Below, piece by piece: positions 1-9,085 of a stretch of 48,758 nucleotides of DNA. The DNA lies in the NCBI GenBank assembly GCA_009926615.1, contig RFOM01000025.1, positions 1 to 48,758 on the forward strand. The letters run 5' to 3'. This DNA is from Pseudomonadota bacterium. Lineage in GTDB: Bacteria > Bdellovibrionota_B > Oligoflexia > Silvanigrellales > Silvanigrellaceae. The translations under genes were made by a program, and so were the position numbers. Numbering within the stretch: the stretch's first letter is position 1; every line of letters starts with the position of its first letter. The notes beneath the pieces were generated by a model. It saw only the letters and a list, made by a program, of their open reading frames with translations. It searched no databases and had not been told where the DNA came from.

Positions 1-523
1 CCGGAACTGCGAGGCGGTTTGGGACAGCAACTACGGCAGGAACTATGAAATCAGCATTAAAGCCGACGTTGCACCTGCACCTTCATGGGCAGGGCAATGG
101 CGCAAACTGACGGGATCCGGCCAATGTATTGCCTTGAACAAAACCGAAGACCTGCCGGACGTTGCTTCATTCTCCGAATCCGATTTGAAAAGCTGTCAGG
201 CTGTTGAGGCAGAGGTTTTGGTTCCGGGAGTAACCACGGCTATTGAAACCGATCCCGACACGCTTATGGCGCAGGTGGTTTGGGCGATTGACGGTCAGCA
301 GCAGCGTCCTCAATGGTTAACCTTCTCCGGCCGCAGCGGACAAAACTATCGCTTCCGCTGGCAGCTCCCGACCGAGCTGCTCAGGCAAATCCCATGGTCC
401 AAAATTGATTACAGCTTTCAGTTTTCGACCGACGGAGTTTTTTGGCTGAACTCAGGACGAGCCTCCTCGAATCATAACGGCCGAGTCACTCCGCGCACGC
501 TTGAATACCGCCAGTCACCTTGA
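1..523 (+). CDS. C-terminal part of a secreted protein with a starch-binding-like motif (5' end outside window)
   Basis: The frame is open from base 2 to a TGA at 521-523, so only the last 173 or so residues are visible and the start lies outside the window. Near the beginning is the motif VWDSNYGRNYEI. It resembles the WDNN-G-NY signature that ends CBM21/CBM53-type starch-binding modules. The second half (FSTDGVFWLNSGRASSN) looks like the end of a second beta-sandwich module of similar type. Two cysteines are present, as in exported proteins. The protease gene begins 28 bases downstream on the same strand, and maltodextrin genes follow, so a role in binding alpha-glucan at the cell surface or in the medium would fit. 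The carbohydrate-binding assignment is an inference from a short motif; it could equally be another secreted beta-sandwich protein. Confidence 0.55.
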   Translation, partial: RNCEAVWDSNYGRNYEISIKADVAPAPSWAGQWRKLTGSGQCIALNKTEDLPDVASFSESDLKSCQAVEAEVLVPGVTTAIETDPDTLMAQVVWAIDGQQQRPQWLTFSGRSGQNYRFRWQLPTELLRQIPWSKIDYSFQFSTDGVFWLNSGRASSNHNGRVTPRTLEYRQSP

Positions 524-551
524 CGTAAACCGGAAATGGGGTTCAGTGCCT

Positions 552-2873
552 ATGAAGCCTGCGTCCTTCGTAAAATTTGCATCGCTCACGCTTGCCCTTG
601 CAGGCACCGCTCTGTCGCAGAATGCGAAGGCTTCAGGAAGCTATACGTCTGCGGGCTCGCGGGCTTTTGCGGGCTCCAATTCCGACGGGGATTTTCTGCT
701 CGCCGGAGATCTCAAAATTCTGATTGCGCGCGGCAACCGGAACGGCGCATATAATCTGCAAAAGCGTTTCCCCTCGGAAGCCGGAATTGTTTCCGGCGGT
801 GTGCTCGAGCGGACCTCTTCCACGTCGAATACAACTGTTGCAAGAATTTGCTCGCAGACTGCGACAATTGAAGCCAGAATAACTCCGGCCGGCAGTGCTT
901 TTTTTGAAGCGACGGATTTATCGGAGTCTCTGGGACTCACGGGTCCCCGCGATTTGCGCTGTGCCGTAAATCCGCGCTCAGGCGAATGGTTTGCGGTCAA
1001 TCTGAAAACCGGTGCGGCAACAATATTTTCGCAGGCCGGCAATGATTCCCCAAACAGAACTGATATTACGCTGCCGGCGATTTACGGCCGCTGGACGCAC
1101 GCCGTCTTCGCCGGCCAAAGTTTTTTTGCGTTTTCAGACAGAGGTGAAGCTGCAAGTGTATCGCTCCGCGGGAAGGAGGCTGCGGATGTTATTCTCAGCC
1201 GAGCTCCGTGGACAACGCTGGAACCGCGGGACACTGTGGTTTCAAGCGGCATTCATCTGTTGAAGGTCGGCGAAGGCCAAACCGCACTTGCGCAACTCGA
1301 CTCCGGTTCAGCATCCGCGAACTGGATCAACCACATCAAAATTCCGATCAGTCCCTGCTCCGAAAACGCCGGATGCGGTGCATGGATAGGCCCGAACGGA
1401 AGATGGATCGTTGCAGGCATTTGGGGAACCTATACCGGCATGGACGCACAATTCAGCCGTATCAAAGTGCCTCTTGTGATGAGCGATGCCACGAGCGCGG
1501 GCGTTGCACTCAATCCCGCCCGCAACGAGTATATTCTTGTCGGAGACACGGAAGCCGATATCGGTCTTTTACCTTCGGTACCCAGTGACGGCCGAAGTTC
1601 AGTTCCGGTTCAGCCCGAAAGTGACGCGCGACGTGAAACCCGCGGCGAAAGTTCACAAAGATATGTTGTATGGCTGAAGGGCCGTGCGCGCGAACTCGCG
1701 GAACGTTTTCATGCGTCCTCCCAACCGCCCAAAGTGCTCTTTTCCTACAAACCGCATTCAACCGAAGCGTCGGCTTTGGGGGACGTGATTGTCGCGGAAG
1801 GCCGCATTCCCGAAACCCTTCCCTCACATTGGGCTGCGGTCGAACCGCAAGTAGAGTTCGGACCCATTCTGATGGCCAACGAATGGACTCCCGCCGTGCG
1901 GTCGCAGCAACCCCTCCCTCCGTCCAAGCCTTGGTGGCTTGAATCAACGGGACTCGCTGAGGCTGTTGCTGAAATAAAAGCTTCAAAAATCCGCCCCCGC
2001 CCGATGAAAATCGCAGTCATCGACAGCGGAGCCGATGTCGCCCATCCCGCGCTCGAAGCCGTGTTTGCAATCAATGACAAAGAAATCGACGGCAACGGCA
2101 TTGATGACGACGCCAACGGACTTGTCGATGACATCATCGGCTACGACTTCATCCTCGAAAGACCGTCGGTGATCGACGAATTCGGTCACGGTACACATGT
2201 TGCCGGACTGTTGAGAAACAGATGGTCTGAAGACGGTTTGTTCGGCGGCGCTATGAATGCCCGTCTGAAGATATTCCGTGCGCTTGATTCGCAAGGCAAA
2301 AGCAACAGCATAGACCTCTCCAGAGCAATTTCGGCCGCTATCGCAGACAGGGTTGACCTGATGAACTGTTCGTGGGGCGGCGGGCCGGAAACTCAGGTTT
2401 TGCGCGATGCATTTGCGGCAGCAACCCGCGCGGACATTCTTATTTTTTCGTCTGCCGGAAATGATGCACTCAATACGGACCGGAATCCTCAGGTTCCCAA
2501 AAAATTTGCGGGAGTCTTTTCCGTCGGCGCAGCAACTCAGTCCCAAACCCGTGCCCGATTCAGCAACTGGGGCAAGGAGTCCGTGTATCTGTTCGCCCCC
2601 GGCAGCGACATCCTGAGCAGCCTTCCCGACGGCAGGTATGGTGAAAAGTCCGGAACGAGTATGGCGTCCCCGATTGCCGCCTCGGGAGCTGCTCTTGTCG
2701 CAGGAATATTGGGCACTCTCAATCCTGAATGGTCGCGCGCACAACTAAATTCTGCAGCTGCGGACATACTCTGCCGGAGCTCCGAGAAGAACCGACTTGC
2801 TGTACCAAACTCAAAATGTGGTTCGCTGAATGCTCTCAAAGCCGTCCGGATGAGCATGGGGGTAACGCCGTGA
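552..2873 (+). CDS. secreted subtilisin-like serine protease (peptidase S8)
   Basis: 773 residues. I chose ATG 552 over the upstream TTG at 501 because it opens directly with a signal peptide (MKPASFVKFASLTLALAG, likely cut after the AKA near residue 30). The first 480 residues or so show no domain I recognise and may be a prodomain or substrate-binding region. The S8 catalytic domain follows: Asp491 in AVIDSGAD, His546 in GHGTHVAG, the oxyanion asparagine in SSAGND, and Ser703 in GTSMASP. Between Asp and His is an acidic, asparagine-rich stretch (DGNGIDDDANGLVDD) typical of calcium-dependent bacterial subtilases. The predicted product is an exported endopeptidase. It follows the partial gene by 28 bases and may be co-transcribed with it. 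The next gene starts 72 bases downstream with its own strong ribosome binding site. Confidence 0.93.
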   Translation: MKPASFVKFASLTLALAGTALSQNAKASGSYTSAGSRAFAGSNSDGDFLLAGDLKILIARGNRNGAYNLQKRFPSEAGIVSGGVLERTSSTSNTTVARICSQTATIEARITPAGSAFFEATDLSESLGLTGPRDLRCAVNPRSGEWFAVNLKTGAATIFSQAGNDSPNRTDITLPAIYGRWTHAVFAGQSFFAFSDRGEAASVSLRGKEAADVILSRAPWTTLEPRDTVVSSGIHLLKVGEGQTALAQLDSGSASANWINHIKIPISPCSENAGCGAWIGPNGRWIVAGIWGTYTGMDAQFSRIKVPLVMSDATSAGVALNPARNEYILVGDTEADIGLLPSVPSDGRSSVPVQPESDARRETRGESSQRYVVWLKGRARELAERFHASSQPPKVLFSYKPHSTEASALGDVIVAEGRIPETLPSHWAAVEPQVEFGPILMANEWTPAVRSQQPLPPSKPWWLESTGLAEAVAEIKASKIRPRPMKIAVIDSGADVAHPALEAVFAINDKEIDGNGIDDDANGLVDDIIGYDFILERPSVIDEFGHGTHVAGLLRNRWSEDGLFGGAMNARLKIFRALDSQGKSNSIDLSRAISAAIADRVDLMNCSWGGGPETQVLRDAFAAATRADILIFSSAGNDALNTDRNPQVPKKFAGVFSVGAATQSQTRARFSNWGKESVYLFAPGSDILSSLPDGRYGEKSGTSMASPIAASGAALVAGILGTLNPEWSRAQLNSAAADILCRSSEKNRLAVPNSKCGSLNALKAVRMSMGVTP

Positions 2874-2945
2874 CTTGCGTTAAACCGGACGGTCAAGTAC
2901 CAATTTTCGTCACTAAATGTTCAAAAGTCTAACTGAGGAGTCACC

Positions 2946-4070
2946 ATGGCCAAACTGGTCATCAAAGATCTCAACAAAATATACGAAAATAAAGTTGAAG
3001 TCCTCAAGAATGTGAACATTGAAGCGGCCCACGGGGAATTTCTTGTTCTCGTCGGTCCGTCGGGCTGCGGAAAGTCGACACTTCTGCGCATGATTGCCGG
3101 CCTTGAGGATGTGACCTCGGGAAGTATCGAAATCGGCGAGCGGACGGTCAATGAACTTGCTCCTGCAGAACGTGACATCGCCATGGTGTTTCAGGACTAT
3201 GCCCTTTACCCGCACATGAGTGTCCGTGAAAATCTGAGCTTCGGCCTGCGCATCAAAAAGCGGCCGCAGGAAGAGATCGACGAGCGGGTCCAGACCGCAA
3301 GTAAAATGCTCAACATTGACCACTTGCTTGAACGCAAACCCAGTCAGCTCTCGGGCGGACAGCGGCAACGTGTTGCCATCGGACGGGCCATTGTCCGCAA
3401 GCCGGCGCTTTTTCTCTTTGACGAACCGCTGTCGAATCTCGATGCTCAGCTGCGCAGTCAGACGCGCATCGAACTCGCAGCACTGCATCAGAAAGTCGGG
3501 GCAACCGTCGTCTACGTGACTCATGATCAGGTCGAAGCAATGACCCTTGCCGACCGTATCGCAGTCCTGAACAAGGGACGGGTCCAGCAGCTGGGCTCTC
3601 CTCTGGAACTCTACAACAAGCCGGTCAACACTTTTGTCGCCTCCTTCATCGGCAACCCGAGCATGAACTTTTTCAAGGGTCATCTTGAAGTTTCCGGCGG
3701 CCGAAAGACCTTCACGGTCAACGGCTGGAACATCGACTTTTCGGACGCACCGACACCCGCAAAATCAGGCGCGTACACGCTGGGCCTTCGTCCGGAATCA
3801 CTCAAAGTTCTCGCCAAGGACGGCCGCGAATCACAGGGCAGCGTCGACTGCAGTCCAAAGGTGATTCTTGTTGAGCCTCACGGACACGAAACCCATCTGG
3901 TTGCCAAAATTGCCGACCAGCAGGTCATCATCCGCTCCGCAAATCCCAAGCGCCTTCAGGTCATGGAAGCAGCCGTCCGCGGCTCTGAACTCGCAACAAC
4001 AATTGATCGTAAAGCTTTGCACTGGTTCGACTCCACGGAAGAAGGCGGACGCGTGAATGAACTTCATTAA
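2946..4070 (+). CDS. malK: MalK/UgpC-type ABC transporter ATP-binding protein (maltodextrin import)
   Basis: 374 residues, normal for this family. The nucleotide-binding domain is complete: Walker A GPSGCGKST (37-45), signature LSGGQ from residue 135, Walker B FDEP with Asp159 and Glu160, and the H-loop His193 in THDQ. After residue 240 comes a C-terminal TOBE/OB-type regulatory domain (GLRPESLKV and following), the feature that separates MalK/UgpC/MsmX from short ABC ATPases. The start has a clear Shine-Dalgarno sequence (GAGGAG). The protein should sit on the cytoplasmic face and energise a two-permease importer. The only permeases in the window are malF and malG on the other strand at 10.8-12.9 kb, so pairing with them is likely. 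Its 3' end overlaps the amylase gene by 14 bases. Members of this family can serve several sugar transporters, so maltodextrin specificity rests on context. Confidence 0.88.
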   Translation: MAKLVIKDLNKIYENKVEVLKNVNIEAAHGEFLVLVGPSGCGKSTLLRMIAGLEDVTSGSIEIGERTVNELAPAERDIAMVFQDYALYPHMSVRENLSFGLRIKKRPQEEIDERVQTASKMLNIDHLLERKPSQLSGGQRQRVAIGRAIVRKPALFLFDEPLSNLDAQLRSQTRIELAALHQKVGATVVYVTHDQVEAMTLADRIAVLNKGRVQQLGSPLELYNKPVNTFVASFIGNPSMNFFKGHLEVSGGRKTFTVNGWNIDFSDAPTPAKSGAYTLGLRPESLKVLAKDGRESQGSVDCSPKVILVEPHGHETHLVAKIADQQVIIRSANPKRLQVMEAAVRGSELATTIDRKALHWFDSTEEGGRVNELH

Positions 4071-7000
4071 ATTTGGCCCGTATCGAAAATCACAAATTAC
4101 GGTGTTGTGGTCGCTTGCGCTCGGACTCGCAGGAGGATGCCGGTCTTCGCTGGCGCCGGCCGCAAAAATACCGGCAGCTCCTCTTGAATCGGTCGTGCAT
4201 TACGTCAATGAGCCCATTCATTCGTGGGAGCAGAACCCTACGGCAAGCACCGAGAACCGCCGAAATGCAAACCGCAACGGGTTGCGGACCGGTGAACTGC
4301 CGGCCATTGAAATCGAAACAAAACTCAACAACGAAACCGGCGAGCAAGACCTGAGCTTTAAGGTTACGCAAAATGCGCGGGTTTTTTATACCCTCGACGG
4401 CAGCATTCCGGCCGCAAACGGTCTCAGGCCGCAAGGCTCAACGCGGACCTTCAATGCGACCGAACGCATCTCGCAGCCGACGATTGTCAGAGCCATTGCA
4501 GTCAATGCTCAGGGTGAAATCTCGGTTCTTCGCTCAAAGATAATCACTCCCCGTCGCGCGGACTTCAAACTCAGCAAACTTCCGCCGCGCAGCAAACAGG
4601 TGAAATCCGTTTACGTCACCGGTTCGTTTCGCGGCTGGTCGACCGGATTTGATGAATCCTACAGGCTGACTCCCCAAACAGACGGCTCTTTTCAGCGCAC
4701 TGTTCTGCTCGATCGCACGGCCGATGTTCTTTATAAATTCGTAGTCCGTTACGAAGACGAAACATTCGACTGGCTTGCCGACCCGACACAACCGCAAAGC
4801 GGGCTCGCTCCTTACAATAACAACATTATTCCCGCACCGCGGGCTCAGCTTTCCAAATTTTTGATCGGCAAACGCGACGGCATCATCGATGAAGCCGCGG
4901 TCGATTTGGACATGCAGTCGGTGGCAGCGCTTGATGCCGGTGAACGGATTATTCGTTTCAAACTGAAAATGTTTGAAGGTGATGCCGAAAAAATCTCGGT
5001 CCTTTTTTCAAACGGCAAGCAGATTTCTCTTGAGCCGCAAACCGGCTACACCGTCGATTCCCTGCGTTACACTGTATTCTCAGGACTGCTCTCGCTTCCC
5101 GAGTCCAGCGTGCAGTCAACCTACGTTGTCGTCGCAAAAGATGCCGACAACACATTTTTCCTCGGACAAAAAGGTTTGCTGACAGCCGAACCGTTCACCG
5201 GCAATCAACGGAATAACGCCTTTGATTTCGTCTACGATTCAGAGACACAGCAGATTAACGGGGCAGACCTGTATCAAGTCCCGCTGTGGTCAATTGACAC
5301 AACCTGGTATCAAATCTTTCCGGAACGCTTCCGCAACGGTGACAAATCCAATGATGTTGTCGGAATTTTTCCGACCGAATGGGAAAAGAGTCTTCCTGCG
5401 CTTTCGCGGCTCGAACGCACAGTCTCACCTTGGACGGGCAGCTGGTTCAGCTTTACCCCCACAGAGCGCAACATGGAGCGCATCGTCCGCCAAACCCAGC
5501 CCGAACTCGACCCCCGCGAAATTCAGCGTCAGATTATTTTTACGCGGCGCTACGGCGGGGACCTCAAGGGTGTCCGCGACATGCTGCCGTACCTGAAGTC
5601 CGTCGGGATCACGGGTGTCTATTTCAACCCTGTGTTTGATTCAGATTCGCTTCACCGTTACGACACCAAAGACTACCGCCACGTCGATGCAAAACTGGGA
5701 CCGATGACTGTCGGTGCCGACGGCAAACCGGATTTGTATGAAGACGACAAACAATTGCTGGCAAACGAGCGTCTTGATGATCCGTCCACGTGGAAACTCA
5801 CCCGTGCCGACAAAGAATTCATGTCGGTTGTCAGCGAACTTCAAAACAACGGAATCCGAGTCGTGATTGACGGAGTGTTCAATCACTCCGCATCAAACGG
5901 TCCGCTGGTTGAAGACATTGCGCGCCGAGGCCGGACATCACCCTATTACGAATGGTTTGCCACTTCGTACGAAGGCGAACCCAACTACTACGCGCGCTCC
6001 TGTCAGCTCTCCGAGTTTTATCCGGACTCCGCGCGCTATCCGTTCGCGGCAAAAATCCGTTTCGATTCGTGGGCAGGATTTTGTCCGCTCATCAATCACC
6101 GTCAGGGCTTCGCCGACGGCGCTCTTCACCCCGGCCTGAGAAAACACATCTTTGCGGTTGTCGACAGATGGTTCAAACCGCAAAACATCGACGGCATTCA
6201 ATTCAAGGGTGTCGACGGAATCCGTCTCGACGTTTATGCCGATGTGCCCGCATCTTTCTGGCGACTGTTCAGAAAGCATCTCAAGGGCGTCAAGCGCGAC
6301 GCACTTATCATTGCCGAAGATTGGTATGACGGCTTTGACATGCTTCAGGGAGACCAGTCGGACGGAATCATGAACTACAGGTCACGCACACTGGCCGAAA
6401 GCTGGTTCATCAATCCTGATTTGAAAAACAAATTTACCGCGAGCACGGCCAAAAACTTTCTCGAGGGACGCCTGAACGGTTACCGCGAGCACACCAAGCA
6501 TGCACTTTGGACGATGCTTGACAGCCACGACACCGACCGCTTTTTGAGTAAGACAATCTGGCAAAACCGCTGGCTTTCGACACGTCCTCAGGACGGAAAC
6601 AGCTGGGACAACGACACGGTCAACAAGCCTGACCGCGGAGCTCTCTATTCGAACGACAAACCCGGCCTTCTGGAGAAGGAATTTTTCAAGGGCATTGTGG
6701 CTTTCCAAATGGCCTACGTCGGTGCGCCGGTGATTTACTACGGCGCTGAAGTCGGAATGTGGGGTTCGGATGACCCGACCTGCCGCAAGCCTATGGTGTG
6801 GGAAGATCTCTCTTTGGGGCAACAGTTTGAAACCCAGTGCGTCACTCATCCCGGAACGTGGTGTCTGGAAAACCCCAATGTGAAATTTTCATCCGACCTC
6901 GACAGGGACCTGCTGTCTGTTTACTCTCGCATTATCAAAGCCAGAAACGAGCATCCTGCGCTGCGCAGGGGCAAACTCAACTCTTCGGTCAAGGTCAGCC

Positions 7001-7278
7001 TGAACGGCCAGTACCTGACGATTGGTAATCCGGAAGCGGACTTCGCATGGCTCTGGGGCTTCGAGCGTTCGTTCGGAAACAAAAACTTTGCTTACTTCCT
7101 CTCAAATCAGCTGATGACCAAAGACAATCAGACGGTGCAGATCTACACGCGCTTTATTCCCGGAAAAGACGCAATTGAACTTGTCTCGGGGCGCACATAC
7201 CCTGTAGATGAAAAGGGTCGGATTTCTGCAACGATCGGGCGTGAGCGTTCGGTCTTGTTCGTACAAAATCCGGATTGA
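4057..7278 (+). CDS. large surface lipoprotein alpha-amylase/neopullulanase-like enzyme (GH13)
   Basis: 1073 residues, far longer than a minimal GH13 enzyme. The N-terminus is a lipoprotein signal with lipobox LAGGC at residues 24-28, so it is probably anchored to a membrane. In order there follow a chitobiase-C-like beta module (VFYTLDGSIPA, about 109-119), a CBM48/AMPK-beta-like module (VYVTGSFRGWST, about 185-255), an E-set module (about 290-370), and the catalytic barrel from about residue 410. Catalytic landmarks: region I DGVFNH (Asp605, His610), nucleophile Asp725 in GIRLDVYAD, acid/base Glu754 in AEDW, and Asp825 in DSHDTDR. It should cleave alpha-1,4-glucans to oligosaccharides outside the cytoplasm. 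The gene starts inside malK (14-base overlap), which points to coupled translation with the importer ATPase. Exact linkage specificity cannot be read from the sequence. Confidence 0.92.
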   Translation: MNFIKFGPYRKSQITVLWSLALGLAGGCRSSLAPAAKIPAAPLESVVHYVNEPIHSWEQNPTASTENRRNANRNGLRTGELPAIEIETKLNNETGEQDLSFKVTQNARVFYTLDGSIPAANGLRPQGSTRTFNATERISQPTIVRAIAVNAQGEISVLRSKIITPRRADFKLSKLPPRSKQVKSVYVTGSFRGWSTGFDESYRLTPQTDGSFQRTVLLDRTADVLYKFVVRYEDETFDWLADPTQPQSGLAPYNNNIIPAPRAQLSKFLIGKRDGIIDEAAVDLDMQSVAALDAGERIIRFKLKMFEGDAEKISVLFSNGKQISLEPQTGYTVDSLRYTVFSGLLSLPESSVQSTYVVVAKDADNTFFLGQKGLLTAEPFTGNQRNNAFDFVYDSETQQINGADLYQVPLWSIDTTWYQIFPERFRNGDKSNDVVGIFPTEWEKSLPALSRLERTVSPWTGSWFSFTPTERNMERIVRQTQPELDPREIQRQIIFTRRYGGDLKGVRDMLPYLKSVGITGVYFNPVFDSDSLHRYDTKDYRHVDAKLGPMTVGADGKPDLYEDDKQLLANERLDDPSTWKLTRADKEFMSVVSELQNNGIRVVIDGVFNHSASNGPLVEDIARRGRTSPYYEWFATSYEGEPNYYARSCQLSEFYPDSARYPFAAKIRFDSWAGFCPLINHRQGFADGALHPGLRKHIFAVVDRWFKPQNIDGIQFKGVDGIRLDVYADVPASFWRLFRKHLKGVKRDALIIAEDWYDGFDMLQGDQSDGIMNYRSRTLAESWFINPDLKNKFTASTAKNFLEGRLNGYREHTKHALWTMLDSHDTDRFLSKTIWQNRWLSTRPQDGNSWDNDTVNKPDRGALYSNDKPGLLEKEFFKGIVAFQMAYVGAPVIYYGAEVGMWGSDDPTCRKPMVWEDLSLGQQFETQCVTHPGTWCLENPNVKFSSDLDRDLLSVYSRIIKARNEHPALRRGKLNSSVKVSLNGQYLTIGNPEADFAWLWGFERSFGNKNFAYFLSNQLMTKDNQTVQIYTRFIPGKDAIELVSGRTYPVDEKGRISATIGRERSVLFVQNPD

Positions 7279-7332
7279 AGAGACTGAGCCGGATTCCTCA
7301 AACAGTCCGGCCCGACCTGAAGGAAGACTGCC

Positions 7333-7770
7333 ATGAGCGACACCAAGACCCGCCTCAGCGAAGACATCAAAAAGGCAATGAAAGAAGGTGAAAAAGACCT
7401 TCTCGCCGTTTTGCGCATGATCTACAACGAAGTCCGGAATGCGGAGATCAACGATCTCAAAGAACCCGGCCGTTTGCGCACGGAAGCCGAAGTTGTTCAA
7501 ATTATTGCGGCATACCAAAAACAACTTCAAAAAAGCATGGCTGAATATCCGGCCGACCGTCAGGCTCCGCTGAAGGCAGAACTGGCGATCGTGGAACGGT
7601 ACCTCCCAAAAGCACTTACGGGTGCGGAACTCGAAGCCTTCATCAAAGAGTACCTCGGCAAGACCTCCGAAAGAACATTCGGAATTCTGATGAAATCTTT
7701 GCAGGGAGAACTTGTCGGACGGGTCGACGGCAAGTCGCTTTCTGAAACTCTGAAAAGAGTTCTCGGATAA
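7333..7770 (+). CDS. GatB/YqeY domain protein
   Basis: 145 residues, the usual size for stand-alone YqeY proteins. The family pattern is clear: an N-terminal helix KTRLSEDIKKAMKEGEKDLLAVLRM, the central VVQIIAAYQKQLQKS, and the C-terminal GILMKSLQGELVGRVDGKSLSETLK, where a small glycine-rich helix precedes the end. The C-terminal half corresponds to the tRNA-contacting tail of the GatB subunit of tRNA-dependent amidotransferase, but stand-alone YqeY proteins have no firmly established reaction. It is cytoplasmic with no signal peptide. A good Shine-Dalgarno sequence (GAAGGAAG) precedes ATG 7333. The stop overlaps the start of the next gene as TAATG, so the two are very likely translated from one message. 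Confidence 0.9.
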   Translation: MSDTKTRLSEDIKKAMKEGEKDLLAVLRMIYNEVRNAEINDLKEPGRLRTEAEVVQIIAAYQKQLQKSMAEYPADRQAPLKAELAIVERYLPKALTGAELEAFIKEYLGKTSERTFGILMKSLQGELVGRVDGKSLSETLKRVLG

Positions 7771-8486
7771 TGAAACCTGTTTATGTCATTCAAGGCGCCA
7801 ACTCAGCCATGGCCCGCGCGGTCGTTGCTTTAAATCCTGACGCACGTTTTGTTCTTATGTGTGAAAATCCTTTGAGCTATTCTCCGGATGCCGAACACAT
7901 CGCGCTGCAAGGTTCGCCGTTTGATGAAGACTTTCTCAAACAATCCGTGCAGACCGGTTTGGAAAAATTTCAGGCTCTCAACGGGTATGCCCACTTTTCC
8001 GGTTCAATTCTTCTCAAGCCGCTGCATTTGACCCGTGCCGACGAATGGCAGGACGTCATGGGGCGGCATGTCACAACAGCATTCCTTGGCCTCAAGGCAG
8101 TGCTGCCGACCTTCAGGCAACAAGGACACGGCAGCTGCGTGCTGATCTCAAGCACTGCGGCGCGTATCGGACTGCAGAATCACGAAGCCATCGCTGCAGC
8201 CAAAGGTGCCCTTGAAGCATTGGTTCGCTCCTGCGCTGCGACATATGCTCCTGTACGGTTCAATGCGGTTGCTGCAGGTCTGACACGCTCGCGCATGAGC
8301 CAGCGGATTGTCGACAATGAAAATTCTCTTAAAGCGAGCCTGAATCTTCAGGCGATTCAGGCTTTATCTGAACCGGAAGATCCGGCGCAAACAGTCTCGT
8401 TTCTGTTGGGTCAGCAAAGTCGTATGATCACCGGACAGGTTATCGCCACGGACGGCGGTTTGTCGGTGACCAAGCGAATGGGGTGA
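7770..8486 (+). CDS. atypical short-chain dehydrogenase/reductase lacking the catalytic tyrosine
   Basis: 238 residues, a normal SDR length. The Rossmann start is unusual (IQGANSAMARAVVAL, in place of TGxxxGIG). The serine strand LISSTAARIG is present. At the usual YxxxK site the sequence is HEAIAAAKGALEAL, with isoleucine 141 where tyrosine should be and Lys145 retained. The C-terminal part (VRFNAVAAGLTRSRM and ITGQVIATDGGLSV) is typical of the SDR fold. Known SDR subfamilies with the NHEAIAAAK variant exist, so this looks like a divergent but intact lineage and not a broken gene. Whether it reduces a substrate or acts as a binding or regulatory protein is unknown. It overlaps the stop of the YqeY gene by one base and is followed after 6 bases by a lipoprotein gene, so it sits in the middle of a three-gene operon. 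Confidence 0.85.
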   Translation: MKPVYVIQGANSAMARAVVALNPDARFVLMCENPLSYSPDAEHIALQGSPFDEDFLKQSVQTGLEKFQALNGYAHFSGSILLKPLHLTRADEWQDVMGRHVTTAFLGLKAVLPTFRQQGHGSCVLISSTAARIGLQNHEAIAAAKGALEALVRSCAATYAPVRFNAVAAGLTRSRMSQRIVDNENSLKASLNLQAIQALSEPEDPAQTVSFLLGQQSRMITGQVIATDGGLSVTKRMG

Positions 8487-8492
8487 ACAAGC

Positions 8493-9023
8493 ATGGATGC
8501 TCATTGGTTCAAAGCTAAAAAAATTTTCAACGGACTGCTCCTCGTGTCGGCTGTTGCAGCCTGCCAGACCTCACGCGAGTTCAACGAGTCCGAAAATTTT
8601 ATTCAGGGTGCGAGCGACGATATGTCGATGACCGACGAATCGCTTTTGAAAATCAAAGGCTACGTTGAAAAGGCCGGATTTCCGAAATGGGATCAGCACC
8701 GCGCAACCTGTGTGGTTCTGTGCGAGTCGGGCGGACGGCCGACGGCCCGCAACGGTGTTCACGTCGGACTTTTTCAGATCAACGAAACATACGTCAATAC
8801 CGAAGGCGGGCGCGGAGTGAAACACCCGACTCAAAAGTCATGGGACGCGAGCGGACGCACCTGCGGAAGGAATTTGACTGAGCCTCAGACCAATGCAGAC
8901 TGCGGCTTCATCCGATTGAGCCGTGCCGGCTGGAAAGACTGGGACTGCGGCGGTGCAGTTGCAGGCCTTGCGCAAAAAGTTGAAGCCTGCGCAGCGCGTC
9001 TGGACAAGAGGTTCGGAAAATAA
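8493..9023 (+). CDS. lysozyme/lytic transglycosylase-like lipoprotein
   Basis: 176 residues. The signal peptide ends in the lipobox VAAC (Cys24), so a membrane-anchored lipoprotein is expected. The mature part has the hallmarks of the lysozyme-like fold: a candidate catalytic glutamate in VVLCESGG (Glu78), the GLFQIN motif (HVGLFQINETY, about residues 91-101) that lines the cleft in goose-type lysozymes and lytic transglycosylases, and several cysteines (CVVLC, RTCGRN, ADCGF, DCGG, EACAAR) that could form disulfides. The domain is short for an SLT protein. It probably cleaves the glycan strand of peptidoglycan in the periplasm. It is the last gene of the operon that starts with YqeY and is followed by a hairpin terminator. 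Bacterial lysozyme-like proteins without confirmed activity are common, so the exact reaction is uncertain. Confidence 0.78.
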   Translation: MDAHWFKAKKIFNGLLLVSAVAACQTSREFNESENFIQGASDDMSMTDESLLKIKGYVEKAGFPKWDQHRATCVVLCESGGRPTARNGVHVGLFQINETYVNTEGGRGVKHPTQKSWDASGRTCGRNLTEPQTNADCGFIRLSRAGWKDWDCGGAVAGLAQKVEACAARLDKRFGK

Positions 9024-9053
9024 ATATCCATTCATCCGAACAAAAACGGCTCA

Positions 9054-9083
9054 GCCTGCATTTTACATGCGGGCATTTTTTTT
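9054..9083. terminator. intrinsic terminator between convergent genes
   Basis: Stem GCCTGCAT (9054-9061) pairs with ATGCGGGC (9067-9074), with one G-T pair on the RNA and a 5-base loop. It is followed by a run of eight T residues after one A. It ends the operon 7333-9023. On the opposite strand a shorter T run follows, so it could also stop the convergent gene, whose stop codon lies only 3 bases away. Confidence 0.8.
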
Positions 9084-9085
9084 GC

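Noticed and set aside
1983..2744. 253-residue open frame on the minus strand within the subtilase gene
   Set aside because: It mirrors the real gene, has no ribosome binding site, signal or recognisable motif, and the plus-strand product carries the catalytic triad.
7288..7311. Hairpin GCCGGA-N12-TCCGGC after the amylase gene
   Set aside because: The stem is only six base pairs with a long loop and no T run, so a terminator call is not supported.
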